This document shows, one piece after another, positions 1-10,967 of a stretch of DNA of 64,000 nt (positions are counted from its first letter, which is position 1; each line of letters begins with the position of its first letter). The position numbers and the translations under genes were made by a program. The DNA is taken from assembly GCA_949710005.1 (NCBI GenBank), contig OX453273.1, forward strand, positions 37,789,038-37,853,037, given 5' to 3'. Source of the DNA: Ricordea florida. Lineage: Eukaryota > Cnidaria > Anthozoa > Corallimorpharia > Ricordeidae. The notes under the pieces are model-generated. The model saw only the letters and a list, made by a program, of their open reading frames with translations. It was not told the DNA's origin and did no database searches.

Positions 1-97
1 CTACTTCGCTCTACGTTCACGTATTGAGCACTGTTTTACGATTAATCAACTTTACACTTTATATATACATATATATTTCTAATATAGCTACGTTCTT

Positions 98-134
98 ACG
101 CGCGCTCTGATTGGTCAAAAATCAGAGCGCGCGT
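98..134. repeat. short perfect hairpin
   Basis: Two 14-base arms (98-111 and 121-134) are exact reverse complements around a 9-base loop. The sequence is typical of the ends or cores of small foldback elements. An open frame crosses it but resembles no protein. Confidence 0.6.
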
Positions 135-430
135 GTGTACTTTTCTATGTTTTATCAGAGTATAAAACATAGAAAAAGTGTGTTTTATTGTTTTTCGCCA
201 CATTACCTCCACTCGACAATTCTCCAAGAGAAGGCGAAAAACATTTTCTTTGAAGAAATTCATGAGAGAATTCTCTGCGAAGCAGCAGAAAGTTTTGAAG
301 CTGAGAATAATAAAACAAATAAAGAAGAAGAAGCGAAAAAAGTCGAGAAGTTGGTATTAAATGGCGTCGGTTTGTCGATCTGTGTGCTTTGTTGTTTCTA
401 TTCGCGGCATGTAAAATCTATATCATAAAG

Positions 431-610
431 CGAATAAAGAAGCCTAAGCCGTGTATTACACTGTGATTAAAACACTCCGGGCATTTGAGAACACTCGAGA
501 AATGTAGAAAACACTCGCCCGCGGCTCGTGTTTTTTACATTTCATTCGTGTTCTCAAATACCCGTCGTGTTTTATCACAGTGTAATACACGGCTTAGGCT
601 TCTTTATTTG
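431..610. mobile_element. foldback (MITE-like) element
   Basis: Arms of about 44 bases (431-475 and 567-610) are near-perfect reverse complements, and the inner part also folds back. No coding capacity is seen. It lies directly against the left edge of the Helitron-like repeat at 613. No clear target duplication was found. Confidence 0.65.
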
Positions 611-612
611 TT

Positions 613-2279
613 AAATATTAAAGGTGTCCGTTCGCAGGCCTGGTTACCTGCAACAGTAGCACACTTGAATTTCCGCCATTGCGAACCGTGTGACTGCTTT
701 TTTCAAAATAATGTAAATTTTGTGGAAACCGATTTCACTTGTCCTGGAAGTACATCCAAGCAAGAAGATCTCCAAGATATACAAGAAAGAGCAGCTAGAG
801 ATCGCAGTCGAGTAAATTCGAACACCGCAAAAATAAGCGCACGGAATTGAAAGTGCGAGTCGAATCAGGGACAGAGAAACGACAGCTGGGAGAATAACAA
901 CAGAGATCACATCAATGACAAAAGCCGCTCGCTCCTAAAAAAAAACTAAAGGAAACAGCAGGGAAATGGACCAGGAATACAAACAAGTCAGGTTGGAAAC
1001 TGAATGTGTTATCGATAAAAACAAAGATTCAGGTTGAGAGTCATTGGGAAAATTATCCTAATGCAACAGAATACACTTTCAGGCATAATCAGAAGGCGAA
1101 CAACAATGAAAACAGAAAACTGTGCAAACAGCATACAGGCAGAATTAGGAGACAAACGACAAAATAGATTACCATATCGTACTGAAAAAGTGCCTAGAAA
1201 AGGGAGACAGAAACCATACGCAAATACATGAAAGATTTCAGTCACCTTGTACTTATACTGCAATGAGAATGCAAGTAGGTATTTTTTGTTATAAAACGAT
1301 AGCCTTTCCATTTTGAAGAAATTCCAGATACAGCGGTTGCAGATAGCAATCATTTATGATGTGATCTGATGTCATTGCAACAGTAAGAATATTGTGTGAT
1401 GTAGCAGTTATGTTCAACACTCTTAGTACAAAAGATACCAAACACTGAGCACTGGTTCTGCAACATTATCAGTGATCAATGCAATTATTTGGCAATAAAG
1501 CAGATGTTGTTATTGACTTCTGAGTAGTATTTATATTTGCTATATGCATTTGCTATATATGTATTATGTAATTAAACAGACAAGTTCCGCATCCTTTTCA
1601 AAATAACTTTTTGCATTTGAGTTCCATGACTGTACCCCCTGGGAATTACTCTCTTAGCCCCCTTCCCTTACCCAAATGAACAGTTAATTTAAACCCTACT
1701 TTGGAGGATTGGATATAACAAATTAACCGTTTTCCTTACTGCTGTTTACTTCATTTTTATGATGTCAAATACCAATATTTACTAACAACCACAATACACA
1801 GTTGACCTTTTACACTGGAAAAATTCTTTAAGGGAAAAACTAATGTTTGTAATTCGAAAAATTTTATGATCTTTCTTTCTGATACATACATTGATACGGT
1901 ACCTATTTGTAGGGGAAGGGGACACTTTTTTTTCTGTACTACTCAGAACATCATTGATACCAAAGAAGGTTAACCAAAAACCATACATTCATTGCAAGTG
2001 TGCTGTATGTAATTACAAGAATTTAAAGTTTCCTAAATGCCCTATGCTTTCAAAAATGACCTTGTAAACTAACTGTATCGAAGAAAGACAGCACTAGATT
2101 CTAAGACCTATACGAGATGTGGTATTTTATAGAGCTATTTAATTATTACCAACTCAGATACAAACCCTATTCAGGAAAAACTGTATTGCATGAAATGGTG
2201 GCGGTACAATACCTGTCCCAGATAATGACATGCACCCCCACCCCCATAAAAATAGTATGTATTGTATAATAATAATAAC

Positions 2280-2310
<31 letters not shown>

Positions 2311-2460
2311 CCAATAATATTAATATCAGTGCAAATAATGATAATGATGATGTAATGATAAGATGATTACAATAATTGGGGTTTTAGCCCTGATAGGGAA
2401 AACCATTATGGATTCTTCAAAAACTACCTTCGCGAGGTTTTGCGGGAGTCGTATTTCTAG
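613..2460 (+). mobile_element. Helitron-like dispersed repeat, copy 1 (degenerate)
   Basis: This stretch matches 24,414-26,389 almost end to end, beginning AAAGGTGTCCGTTCG and ending GTATTTCTAG followed by T. The CTAG end followed by T fits the Helitron 3' rule (CTRR, insertion before T). Frames near the left edge encode Arg/Glu-rich text (ERAARDRSR and similar) like the N-terminal arrays of some Helitron proteins. Compared with copy 2 it lacks about 150 bases between 1020 and 1040. No helicase or Rep domain is present. The Helitron assignment is an inference; that the two copies are one repeat family is seen directly. Confidence 0.6.
2266..2310. repeat. AAT-type microsatellite
   Basis: An array of (AAT)n with a few substitutions lies inside the Helitron-like copy. 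The second copy has a shorter version near 26,205-26,230, so the array belongs to the element and has changed length. Confidence 0.85.
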
Positions 2461-2482
2461 TTCTTCGTGGTTTTAATGCCAG

Positions 2483-3260
2483 AAACACGCTGAAGTTTCG
2501 CTTATAGCAAATACTCTGAATAGTGACATGCCGCACCCTAGAGACTACACGTGCCTCAGTTCCCTTCAACTCATGAAAAATTTGTGTATCTTATCAGAGA
2601 TACTGAAAATTACACAATGATATGCCAAATGCTACCTGAAACACGCTGAAGTTTCGCTTATAGCAAGTTCTCTGAATAGTGACATGTCGCGCCCCAGAGA
2701 CTACACGTTCCTCAGCTCCCTTCAACTCATGAAAAATTTGTGTATCTTATCAGAGATGCTGAAAATTACACAATGATGTGCCAAATGCTACCTGAAACAC
2801 GCTGAAGTTTCGCTTATAGCAAGTTCTCTGAATAGTGACATGTCGCGCCCCAGAGACTACACGTTCCTCAGCTCCCTTCAACTCATGAAAAATTTGTGTA
2901 TTTTATCAGAGATGCTGAAAATTACACAATGATATGCCAAATGCTACCTGAAACACGCTGAATTTTCGCTTGTATTAAATACTCATCTGAATACTGACAT
3001 TCGCACCTCAGAGACTACACGTTCCTCAGCTCCCTTCAACTCATGAAAAATTTGTGTATTTTATCAGAGATGCTGAAAATTACACAATGATTCGCCAAAT
3101 GCTACCTGAAACACGCTGAATTTTCGCTTGTATTAAATACTCATCTGAATACTGACATTCGCACCTCAGAGACTGCACGTGCCTCAGTTCCTTTCAACTT
3201 GAAAGTGAAAAATCTGAATCTTTTGTCAGTGATGCTGAAAATTACACCACTGCAGCGTTT
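2483..3260. repeat. 156-bp tandem satellite, five units
   Basis: Units begin with AAACACGCTGAA at 2483, 2639, 2795, 2951 and 3109, giving periods of 156, 156, 156 and 158. Units 2 and 3 are nearly identical. Units 4 and 5 share a variant (TTTTCGCTTGTATTAAATAC). The fifth unit is shorter and more diverged at its end. The array starts about 20 bases after the right end of the Helitron-like copy. No long open frame runs through it. Confidence 0.9.
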
Positions 3261-3751
3261 GTTGGAAAGGAACCATTTTTGAATCTGAACTCAGCGAAAC
3301 ATCCCATTTGTTTAATACAGTAAATTCTATGATAATTCTAGGATGCATAATTTAAATGGCTTTCAAGACAACGGAAATAACTTGCTTTTCAAAATTTGAT
3401 TTTGTTAAAATTAAAATAATAAGATAAATCTCATAGAAGGCGCCCACATATATCGTTTTTTTGGCTATAGTTGATAATGATCATAATTTTATGCGAATCT
3501 CTGCCCAGATTTTCCATTTATGAGTTACCAAGAAAAGTTGCCATATCCAGTGTGAAAACTGAAACGTGACGCTACTCCGATGTTGGTATCATCAAACTAA
3601 AACTGTTTAAAATACCAATACACAATACAACGTGATCGCTTATCGATTTTCAAAACTAGTTGGGATGTACGTAATGTGTGTCAGGAGTTCACGATATAGT
3701 GTAATGTCATATGCAAGTTTAACCCTTTCACGTTCAAACAAACTGTTAATG
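3261..3751. other. stretch without recognised feature
   Basis: AT-rich sequence between the satellite and the Gypsy-type element. No open frame, repeat or RNA gene was recognised. Confidence 0.5.
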
Positions 3752-3756
3752 CTCCC

Positions 3757-3899
3757 TGTGATATCCCCGTGGGATGGTTCGGATTAAACCACTAAAGCAA
3801 TCGGATTGAGCCAAAGCACATCACAAACACAACGGTTTAATGGCGGACCACATGTCAACACGATACACAGGTGCATGCGCCAATGGGTAAGACACTACA
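3757..3899 (-). repeat. 3' LTR of the Gypsy element
   Basis: 143 bases, starting TGTGATATCC and ending ACACTACA on the plus strand. It differs from the partner LTR (6494-6636) at 3 sites. Flanked on the left by CTCCC. Confidence 0.92.
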
Positions 3900-3915
3900 A
3901 TCCCTCCTTTTTCCC
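3900..3915 (-). promoter_or_regulatory. polypurine tract
   Basis: On the minus strand this reads GGGAAAAAGGAGGGAT immediately before the 3' LTR, the usual place for the plus-strand primer of an LTR element. Confidence 0.7.
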
Positions 3916-4065
3916 AAAATAATCCCTGGCTGAAAACAAAGTGAAAAACTTCTTTTACAATGAGGGATCTTTACAAAACTTAAAACTGCCCTAGTAAAAC
4001 AACAGTTTTCCTTAAGACAATAACTGGAATAAACAACAGCAAAATGTTCAAAGTTCTATCTGTTT

Positions 4066-4422
4066 TCAAGACATAACAAAGTCTTTAAAACGTTCTGGTA
4101 GTTTCCTAGATCTCACGGGTCTCGGTACAATGTTCTCGCTTGAATCAGGCTCCGCTGTATTCTCAGCTGCTGTCTGCATACGAGTTTCTCCTGAATGCTC
4201 CTCACTTCCATTTACACTTGGTTGCAGTTGACGTTCAGTGGAAATATCTGGGGTAGGAGGAGATGCTGACATTTGACTTTCAGGCATATTATTCCGCTCA
4301 AGGAATTTCTTTACGTGGGTAGAGTTCCTCTTATACTGGACACCATCGGTTGATTCCACTACTACACTGTTGCCAATCTTGTCCAGTACAAGGTACGGTT
4401 CTGGACCGAAGGTTGGTGTCAA
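4066..4422 (-). pseudogene. integrase C-terminal tail of the Gypsy element
   Basis: This 118-codon frame continues the integrase C-terminal domain begun in the long frame, but in another reading frame, so a frameshift lies near 4420. The first part (FGPEPYLVLDKIGNS) is the SH3-like DNA-binding end typical of Gypsy integrases. The rest is a low-complexity Ser/Glu/Pro tail that ends in a basic stretch (RPVRSRKLPERFKDF), common at the end of these polyproteins. Confidence 0.7.
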
Positions 4423-6460
4423 CTTGTTTTTTCCGTTCCTGTTTTAACAATACCCTGTCGCCTTCTTTCACATCACTCTCGCGTGCATGGCGTTTCTCAT
4501 CAGCATACAACTTTCCTTTCTCTTTGGCTTCACAGTCTCTGTTGTGTACTTCCTGGTCATCTACTGGAAATTCTTCGATTCCTGGTATGCGGGTTCGCAA
4601 CTTTCTACGGAACAGGAGTTCTGCAGGGCTTACTCCAGTGGTACTTTGTGGAGTTGTTCTGTACATCGACAGAAAGGATGCAATTTCTGACATTTCAGGT
4701 GCACAGCTGACTCCAAACATTAACCTTTTGTACCTGTAAAGTCCCTTGTGAGTAGCAAAAGTGGTAATTGGTCTGGATCTCTCACTCAATTCCACTTGGT
4801 GAAATGCCCACTTGATGTCGAGTTTACTGAAAACGGTACTACCATTTAGATCATGTAGGACTTCATCGACTGTCGGGATGGGGTGTCGCTCTCGAACAAT
4901 AGCACTGTTGGCTTGCCTCATGTCCACGCAGAGACGTATGTCACCATTTGGTTTAGGTACAACAACTACAGGCGAGATCCAGGGCGTTGGACCCTCTGCT
5001 TTCTCAATTACATCAAGACCCACAAGTTCATCAAGCTTTTGTCCTAATTTGTCTCTCAAGCTGAATGGCACACGACGCATAGGTTGGGCAACAGGCTTAA
5101 CATTCTGATCAATGGGAATGTCTAACTGGAAGTCCTTCAACTTTCCCAGTCCCTCAAAACAGGATTTGTACTTCTCAAATATGTCTTCCTGTTTCAAAAC
5201 ATTAACTCCAACTTCTTCACTCAGGCACAAGACTTTTAGCTGTGTAGCTGTTTCTCTTCCTAACAATGCTTGGCCTTTCCCTTCAATTACAGTGAACTCT
5301 GCTTCTACAGCGATGTCTCCAACAGTAACAGTTGCAACAAAACAACCAGCTGTTTTCAATGATTCAGAACTGCCATATGGGTACAATTGCTTGCTGCATT
5401 TCATAGATACACACTTCACTTTACTATGCTTTAACACTTCCCACAATTGGCGGTCAATTACATTACAGCTAGCTCCGGAATCAACAATCATGGCAATGTT
5501 AGGTACACCACCCACATTCACCAGGACCATAGGCTGTTTGCCATCAACAATGGTGAACGCATAATCGCTATCAGGACTATCTTCAAAATTTATCTGATTC
5601 ACTGATCCCTTAGTGTCTTTGGACCACCTTGACTTATCTCGGCCAGGCTTCTTCACCTGTGGTTTCTTCACATTCTTAGTTTTACAGCACTTTGCAAAGT
5701 GGCCTACCTTGTGACATTTTAGGCACTCTTTGTTTCTGGCAGGGCATCGCTTGTCATCCTGAGTGTGTCCAGTCAAGTCACATCTGTAGCATCTTTTCCC
5801 TTCAGGTTTATCTCGGACAGAATTTAATCCTTCTTTCAGTCCTCCTTTTTCGTTTGGACTCTCAGTAGTTCCTGGGCGCTCAATAGCTCCTGCCTGCCTG
5901 TCGCTAGCTTCCATAGATCTTGCAATATCTTGTAGCTGGTTTAAAGTCAGTTCTCTTCCTTTTTCCAGGAGTTTCCTTCGCAGTCGACTGGAGATACATT
6001 TCTCAATAACCTGGTCACGAATATTTTCATCTCTCGCAGCGCCAAACTCACAGTAATCGGCCCTTTCTCGAAGCCTTGTAATGTACTGATCGATGCTTTC
6101 CGTAGGTAACTGAGCCATGGTCCGAAACAGATGTCTCTCATAAGGAACATTAACTTGGGGAGTGAAGTATTGGTCGAGTTGCTCCATCGCTACAGTGTAA
6201 ACAGTTTCCCCTTCACCAGGTTCTCGTGTTGCAGGAAACGTAAAGTAAACATCTTGCATTTGTTGTCCTCCACAATGAAGAAGAAGGGCGTATTTTTGTT
6301 CTGCGTCCTCTATTCCTTTTCCAACGACGAATAGCTCAAATGAACACTTCCATTTCTTCCATCGTATTCCTACAGTCGTAGGATCCCCGTGAACATCGAA
6401 CGTAGATATTCCTCCTAAATCGGTAGTAATTGCGACAGCCATTCTTAATCTGCAATACAA
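4331..6460 (-). CDS. Gypsy gag-protease-RT fragment fused to integrase end
   Basis: One 709-codon open frame. Domains in order: Gag capsid region (about 20-200); two zinc knuckles (first CYRCDLTGH, second CLKCHKVGHFAKC, about 225-265); an aspartic protease with the VDSGAS active site (about 330-420); and the start of reverse transcriptase up to motif A (LDIKWAFHQVEL) and FGVSCAPE. The frame then passes directly, without a stop, into an integrase C-terminal segment (YRTTPQSTTGVSPAELL) at about 4,690-4,700. The RT YxDD motif, RNase H and integrase DDE core are absent. Translation probably starts at the internal Met of MAVAITTDLGG rather than the first Met. It is unclear whether this frame is expressed. 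Confidence 0.85.
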   Translation of the reverse strand: MYCRLRMAVAITTDLGGISTFDVHGDPTTVGIRWKKWKCSFELFVVGKGIEDAEQKYALLLHCGGQQMQDVYFTFPATREPGEGETVYTVAMEQLDQYFTPQVNVPYERHLFRTMAQLPTESIDQYITRLRERADYCEFGAARDENIRDQVIEKCISSRLRRKLLEKGRELTLNQLQDIARSMEASDRQAGAIERPGTTESPNEKGGLKEGLNSVRDKPEGKRCYRCDLTGHTQDDKRCPARNKECLKCHKVGHFAKCCKTKNVKKPQVKKPGRDKSRWSKDTKGSVNQINFEDSPDSDYAFTIVDGKQPMVLVNVGGVPNIAMIVDSGASCNVIDRQLWEVLKHSKVKCVSMKCSKQLYPYGSSESLKTAGCFVATVTVGDIAVEAEFTVIEGKGQALLGRETATQLKVLCLSEEVGVNVLKQEDIFEKYKSCFEGLGKLKDFQLDIPIDQNVKPVAQPMRRVPFSLRDKLGQKLDELVGLDVIEKAEGPTPWISPVVVVPKPNGDIRLCVDMRQANSAIVRERHPIPTVDEVLHDLNGSTVFSKLDIKWAFHQVELSERSRPITTFATHKGLYRYKRLMFGVSCAPEMSEIASFLSMYRTTPQSTTGVSPAELLFRRKLRTRIPGIEEFPVDDQEVHNRDCEAKEKGKLYADEKRHARESDVKEGDRVLLKQERKKQVDTNLRSRTVPCTGQDWQQCSSGINRWCPV

Positions 6461-6480
6461 ATCGGTTAACCAGTGTTTAT

Positions 6481-6491
6481 CCTCGTCGCCA
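6481..6491 (-). promoter_or_regulatory. primer-binding site (tRNA-Ser type)
   Basis: Two bases inside the 5' LTR the minus strand reads TGGCGACGAGG, which complements a tRNA 3' end CCTCGTCGCCA. Such an end fits tRNA-Ser(GCT). The tRNA identity rests on recalled tRNA sequences. Confidence 0.7.
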
Positions 6492-6493
6492 GT

Positions 6494-6636
6494 TGTGATA
6501 TCCCCGTGGGATGGTTCGGATTAAACCACTAAAACAATCGGATTGAACCAAAGCACATCACAAACACAACGGTTTAATGGCGGACCACATGTCAACACGA
6601 TACACAGGCGCATGCGCCAATGGGTAAGACACTACA
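6494..6636 (-). repeat. 5' LTR of the Gypsy element
   Basis: 143 bases, same ends as the partner at 3757-3899, followed on the right by the duplication CTCCC. It is the promoter-side LTR for the minus-strand reading element. Confidence 0.92.
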
Positions 6637-6886
6637 CTCCCTGATCGTGAATTTGTGTAGGAGAATACTGCGTCATGATCAAGTAATACATTTTTACCAA
6701 TCGTGCGTCAAATTGCCAATTAGATAATGTTCTTGACCTTCTTTGTTCAAGGTGTGCCTAAATGTAGGCTCCTCAAGAACGTTGTAGTTCTACTCAGTTA
6801 TATTTCTGAATTCCTAGGTGGGAAATCTAATTAAGCTGGGCATCTTAATTTGTAGCCTGCTAAAATTCTAAGGATCATGCACCATC

Positions 6887-7129
6887 ATGTCATCTGATAG
6901 TTACGTCTTGAAATCAGCCGATGGGACCGATCGTAAAGAAGTATCTGCAATGTGGGAGCTGTTTGCTAGCCTTTTGTTACTTCATGTCACCAGATTAAAG
7001 AAGAATATTCTTATGGGGAAATGGCATTTACCTCAAAACCAACCAAACCTAGGAGAAAGATTCAAGAGGCCTCCCCTATTTTCATATCGCAAAGGAGAAT
7101 CCCTTAAAGATATCCTGATCAGAGCTTAA
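6887..7129 (+). pseudogene. possible retroelement RT C-terminal fragment
   Basis: An 80-codon frame ends with RPPLFSYRKGESLKDILIRA. That pattern (basic stretch, then SLKDxLxRAKL) is common after the reverse transcriptase of several non-LTR and Penelope-type elements. Nothing else of the element is visible. Placed just upstream of the BEL/Pao relic. Weak call. Confidence 0.35.
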
Positions 7130-7149
7130 CTCTGAAGACACAAGATCAT

Positions 7150-7572
7150 TTGCGAATAGCAGGAGTTATCAACGCTTCGTTCAAATCTTCCAGGCGATCA
7201 GTCATTTCTAAAAGAATTAAAGCAGCCTCTAGGGCGGCCAAGCTCCAAATTGAAGGGGATTTTATTGAGCAAGGAAGTGAATTTAGGAAGCTTCAAATTA
7301 AGAAGGAGATAACCTTGGTGAATGCAGAGGAAGCCGCCATCAGTGAGTTTCTTAATGAAGAATTCCAAGAAGAGACGGGCGAAACGCACAGTGCTAAAGA
7401 AACCACTGCAGAACCAGGGAACACTCAAGAACCTTGTAGCATTCAGATACCAACTCATTGTGTCAAGAAACGAGATCTTCTATTGGATCCTAACGCGCCC
7501 TCTTTCAAGCCATCTGTTCTTACAAAGTCAGAAACCCCACTCACATGCGGACTAAATCAAGAAGAAACTTGA
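7150..7572 (+). pseudogene. BEL/Pao Gag N-terminal fragment
   Basis: The 140-codon frame has KRIKAASRAAKLQIEGDF followed by a Glu/Lys-rich helix (LRKLQIKKE-like) ending in NAEEAA. This is the coiled-coil start of many BEL/Pao polyproteins. The rest of Gag continues in broken frames to about 8450, with a degraded zinc knuckle around 8390-8460 (CxxC-type pattern, KCKGCGKQHPS). Confidence 0.65.
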
Positions 7573-8448
7573 AGCTCTGACGTGAAGATCCCGAAAACTA
7601 GCGATAGTTGCTTTAGTGTTTTAATTAAGCTGCAGGAGAGACAAACAGAGTTAAGTGCCATGCATGATCGCTAACCAGCAAAGAATATGTCTTCTCGTAG
7701 TTCAAGAACCTCGAGTGTTTTGTACACTGCAGGTAAGGCCAACGGCATCATAAAGGGCTTTGTAACTGTGAATTCAGAAGATGGTTATAGAGAAGCTCGT
7801 GAAATCCTTGCCAAGCGTTTTGTAGATCCTTTCACGTAGCCCAGGCATACAAGACTAGATTGAAAAAGTGGCCTCAAGTTAGTGAAGGAGACAGGCTCGG
7901 GATGTAAGAATTCTCGGACTACCTTATTCGCTGCAGAGATAGCATGAAGACCATGAGATGCTTAGAAGAACTCAACTCCACTGAAACCGTATTGCACATA
8001 AGCTGAAAGTTACCATTGTACAATGGAGTGAAATGGTGTCGTCATGCCTTCGAATTGAGAAAACAGACAGAAGGATCAGTGACCTTTAGCGACTTGGTAG
8101 AGTTCATTAAGTGAGGAGCCGACATAGTGATGGATCCTGCCTTCTCTCCACATACACTAGCGAAAGAACGCATGAGAGGATCGGGAAGACTTATCGCTCA
8201 TAAAGGATATCCGCCACGATACAACACTCGAGCTAATGCCCTGCCAACCTCAAGTTCTGTTAAGGCACGACCCAGTTACACAAGGATGCCGATTCCTTTC
8301 ATGCTCAGGGTATCATAGTCTTGAGGACTGCCCTGAATTCAAGAGGTTAAACTTGAAGGATCGTCTTCGTCAAGTAGTTTGTGGTTTGTTTGCTTCAATA
8401 AGGGACATATGTTAAGGGCTTGCAAAAACCGCATAAAATGCAAAGGGT

Positions 8449-8799
8449 GTGGAAAACAGCATCCAAGTCTCGAAAACTCAAACTGAAGGTAGTTCAGAAC
8501 GAAATGCTCAAGAACGAAGCACAGAAGGACCTCATGTCAGCAATTGTGCCAACGTTAGCAATGCCTTGGTGTGGGGTGACTGTGACGTGAATTCGATCAT
8601 CATTCCAGTTTGGCTAAGCCATCAGGATAATCGTCAAGTAGAAGTCGTGGTCTATGGTCTCCTCGATGATGTCAGCGACACTATATTCATTTGGACTTCA
8701 GCCCTTCAAGCTCTTGGAATCCAAGGAGTAGGCGTAAAGCTCAACCTCTACACGATGAATCATAACATAGAATCCCTGCCTAAAGAATCCATGGCCTAA
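8449..8799 (+). pseudogene. BEL/Pao protease fragment
   Basis: The frame carries IIIPVWLSHQDNRQVEVVVY followed by GLLDDVSDTIFI, which lines up with the aspartic protease of BEL/Pao elements, where the usual active site is A(L/V)LDxxSxxxF. Asp is kept, but the triplet is altered (LDDVSD). The frame stops soon after and later sequence to 9170 is broken. Confidence 0.65.
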
Positions 8800-9176
8800 T
8801 AGTCAAGAAGTTGGAAACAGAGTGCAGATTGAGTTTCCAAAGACGTATTCCAGGGACGCCATTCCATCAAGGAGGAACCAAGTTCCAAGGCCAGACACTG
8901 CAAACGCCTGAACCCACCTGAAACGTATTGCAGACAAGATCCCGCCCTACATGGAACATGTTGAAGTAGCTCTGTTAATCGGCTGCAATTGCCAAGAGGC
9001 CATAAAAGCCACGAGAGGTGTTTCTGGGCAAGGGAGGCGAACCCTACGCTATGAGAACGCTGCTAGGTAGAGGTATACTTGGTCCAGTCTCAGTGATGAA
9101 TGAAGAAGACGAAATTAAAGAGGTGGATCGTTACTGAAGAAATCAGATCTTCTGAGGTCCAGAATGGTCGTTTTTT

Positions 9177-10033
9177 GTGCCTATTTCAACCAGGAAAGTG
9201 CTTGACCCATTTCAAGTGAATCGCGTGTTCGAAATGGACTTCTCCGGAGCAAACACCATAGAGAGCCCGTTGTTTCAAGAGAAGAGAAGATTCATGTTCA
9301 AGGCCAAGGAAGTCATTCGTCTTTATCTTGATGGTCACTACGAAATGCCACTTCCGCTCAAAAACATTAATGTGGTATTGCCAAATAATCGTGAACTAGC
9401 CACACGTCGCCTCATGTTCCTGACGAAAAGATTTGCCACCGACAAGGACTTTCGAGACCACTACGTCGCCTTCATGGACTCAATGTTAAAGAGTGGTTAT
9501 GCGGAGAAGATCCCTACGTCCTACAGATGCCCCAAGTCTTGTACGTGGTACATTCCCCATCTTGGTGTGTTCCACCCAAAAACTCCGAACAAAATACGTG
9601 TGGTCTTCGACTGTTCTGCGCTCTTTAAGGAGAGTCCCTCAATAAGCACCTACTACAGGGACCTGACCTCACCAACAATCTGTCTGGCGTCTTGTGCAGA
9701 TTCCGTAAAGAAAGCGTCGCGCTCATGTGCGAAATCAAAGCAATGTTCTATCGAGTTATAGTAACAGAAGATTGTAAAGATATGCTCCGATTCCTCTGGT
9801 TGGAAAACGGCGACACATCAAGAGAGCCTCAAAAATATTGGATGACTGTCCATTTGTTTGGGGCAGCATCATCACCTGTCTGTGCCAATTATGCGCTAAA
9901 GAGAACCGCAGACGACAACAAATATCAACTTGGCTCTGCACCAGCAGATGTCTTGCGAAAGGATTTCTACGTTGACAACGGTTTAAAGTCTGCCAACAGC
10001 TTAAGAAGCCATCAAACTCATCGAAGGAGTTAA
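9177..10033 (+). pseudogene. BEL/Pao reverse transcriptase relic
   Basis: Two overlapping frames (9177-9761 and 9692-10,033) form the N-terminal linker and the fingers/palm of a BEL/Pao RT. Recognisable pieces are FMDSMLKSGYAEKIP, WYIPHLGVFHPKTPNKIRVV, FDCSA, and after a frameshift near 9700 [23 protein letters not shown] and the catalytic-type FYVDNGL (usual YVDD, here VDN). The frameshift and the altered catalytic site show that the copy is dead. Confidence 0.8.
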
Positions 10034-10037
10034 AGAG

Positions 10038-10967
10038 ATGTGCAAGAGAGGCGGTTTTAACATCCATCAACTCACCTCAAACGGGAAGGAGTTTATAGAA
10101 AAGATTCCCGTGGAAAGCAGAGCTGAAGAGATGGAGTGCGCACTTGGTATGCAGTGGTGCATAGAGTCGAACTTCTTTTGTTTCCGTATAACGCCAAGTA
10201 ACCCACCTTGCACCAGACGCGGTATTTTGTCCACGGTCAGCTCCATTTATGACCCACTCGATTTCCTTAGTCCATTCATCCTTGAAGGAAAGAAGATAAT
10301 CCAAGAGCTCAGCCAAGGAAAGGCAGACTGGGACGATCATGCTTCTGATCATATGCAACGCAGATGGAATAATTGAAAAGCCGAACTGGTCCACTTGGAG
10401 GAATTTGCGATTGCCAGATGGTATAGGCCGAAAGTGTTTGGGAACGTCGTCTCCGTACAGCTTCACCACTTCTCGAACGCCACTACAAAGGTATACGGTC
10501 AGTGCAGCTATTTAAGGTTCCAAAATGACAAGGGCTGCATTCACTGTGCTTTTGTCTTTGGAAAAGTAAGACTAACCCCGCGTAAGCCAATCACCATTCT
10601 AAGACTGGAATTATCTGCCGTGAGGGTCAGCGAACAGCTACGCAGTGAGCTTTGCTTCGGTGACATCAAAGAAATATTCTGGACCGACAGCCAAGTTGTC
10701 TTTGGCTATATCGCCAATGAGTCCAGGAAGTTCCACGTTTTCGTCGGAAATCGCGTCCAGCAGATACAAGATAAGACCTCTGTAGAACAGTGGAGATATG
10801 TGGACACCAAATGGAATCCAGCAGACGAAGCCTCTAGAGGTCTCCATGCAAGAAACCTCAAAGAGTATAAATGGCTTAATGGACCTACCTTTCTATGGAA
10901 GGATGAGTCCGATTGGCCTAAAGTTCATGACGCAAGGAACATCCCACTCTCAAAGGATGATCCATAG
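10038..10967 (+). pseudogene. BEL/Pao RT thumb and RNase H relic
   Basis: The frame 10,038-10,376 has CALGMQWCIESNFFCFRI and the SSIYDPLDFLSPFILEGK hallmark that follows the RT in this family. The frame 10,395-10,967 is an RNase H domain: the active-site acidic residues are visible in RLELSAVRVSEQ and FWTDSQVVFGYI, and WNPADEASRGL follows. The two are split by stops near 10,377. Confidence 0.8.

Larger units (their letters stand above)
3757..6636 (-). mobile_element. Ty3/Gypsy LTR retrotransposon, internally deleted
   Basis: The element has two 143-bp LTRs that differ at only 3 positions, both TG...CA. It is flanked by the 5-bp duplication CTCCC (3752-3756 and 6637-6641). It reads on the minus strand: primer site next to the 6494-6636 LTR, gag with two zinc knuckles, protease, the start of reverse transcriptase, then an abrupt jump to the integrase C-terminus, then a purine tract. 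Most of RT, RNase H and the integrase core are missing, so it cannot move alone. The near-identical LTRs point to a fairly recent insertion. Confidence 0.92.

Noticed and set aside
111..428. Open frame of 105 codons as a gene
   Set aside because: It crosses a hairpin and low-complexity Lys-rich text. No recognisable domain.
2483..3260. CRISPR-like array
   Set aside because: Units are 156 bases and alike throughout, with no short repeat-spacer pattern. It is a satellite in a eukaryotic genome.
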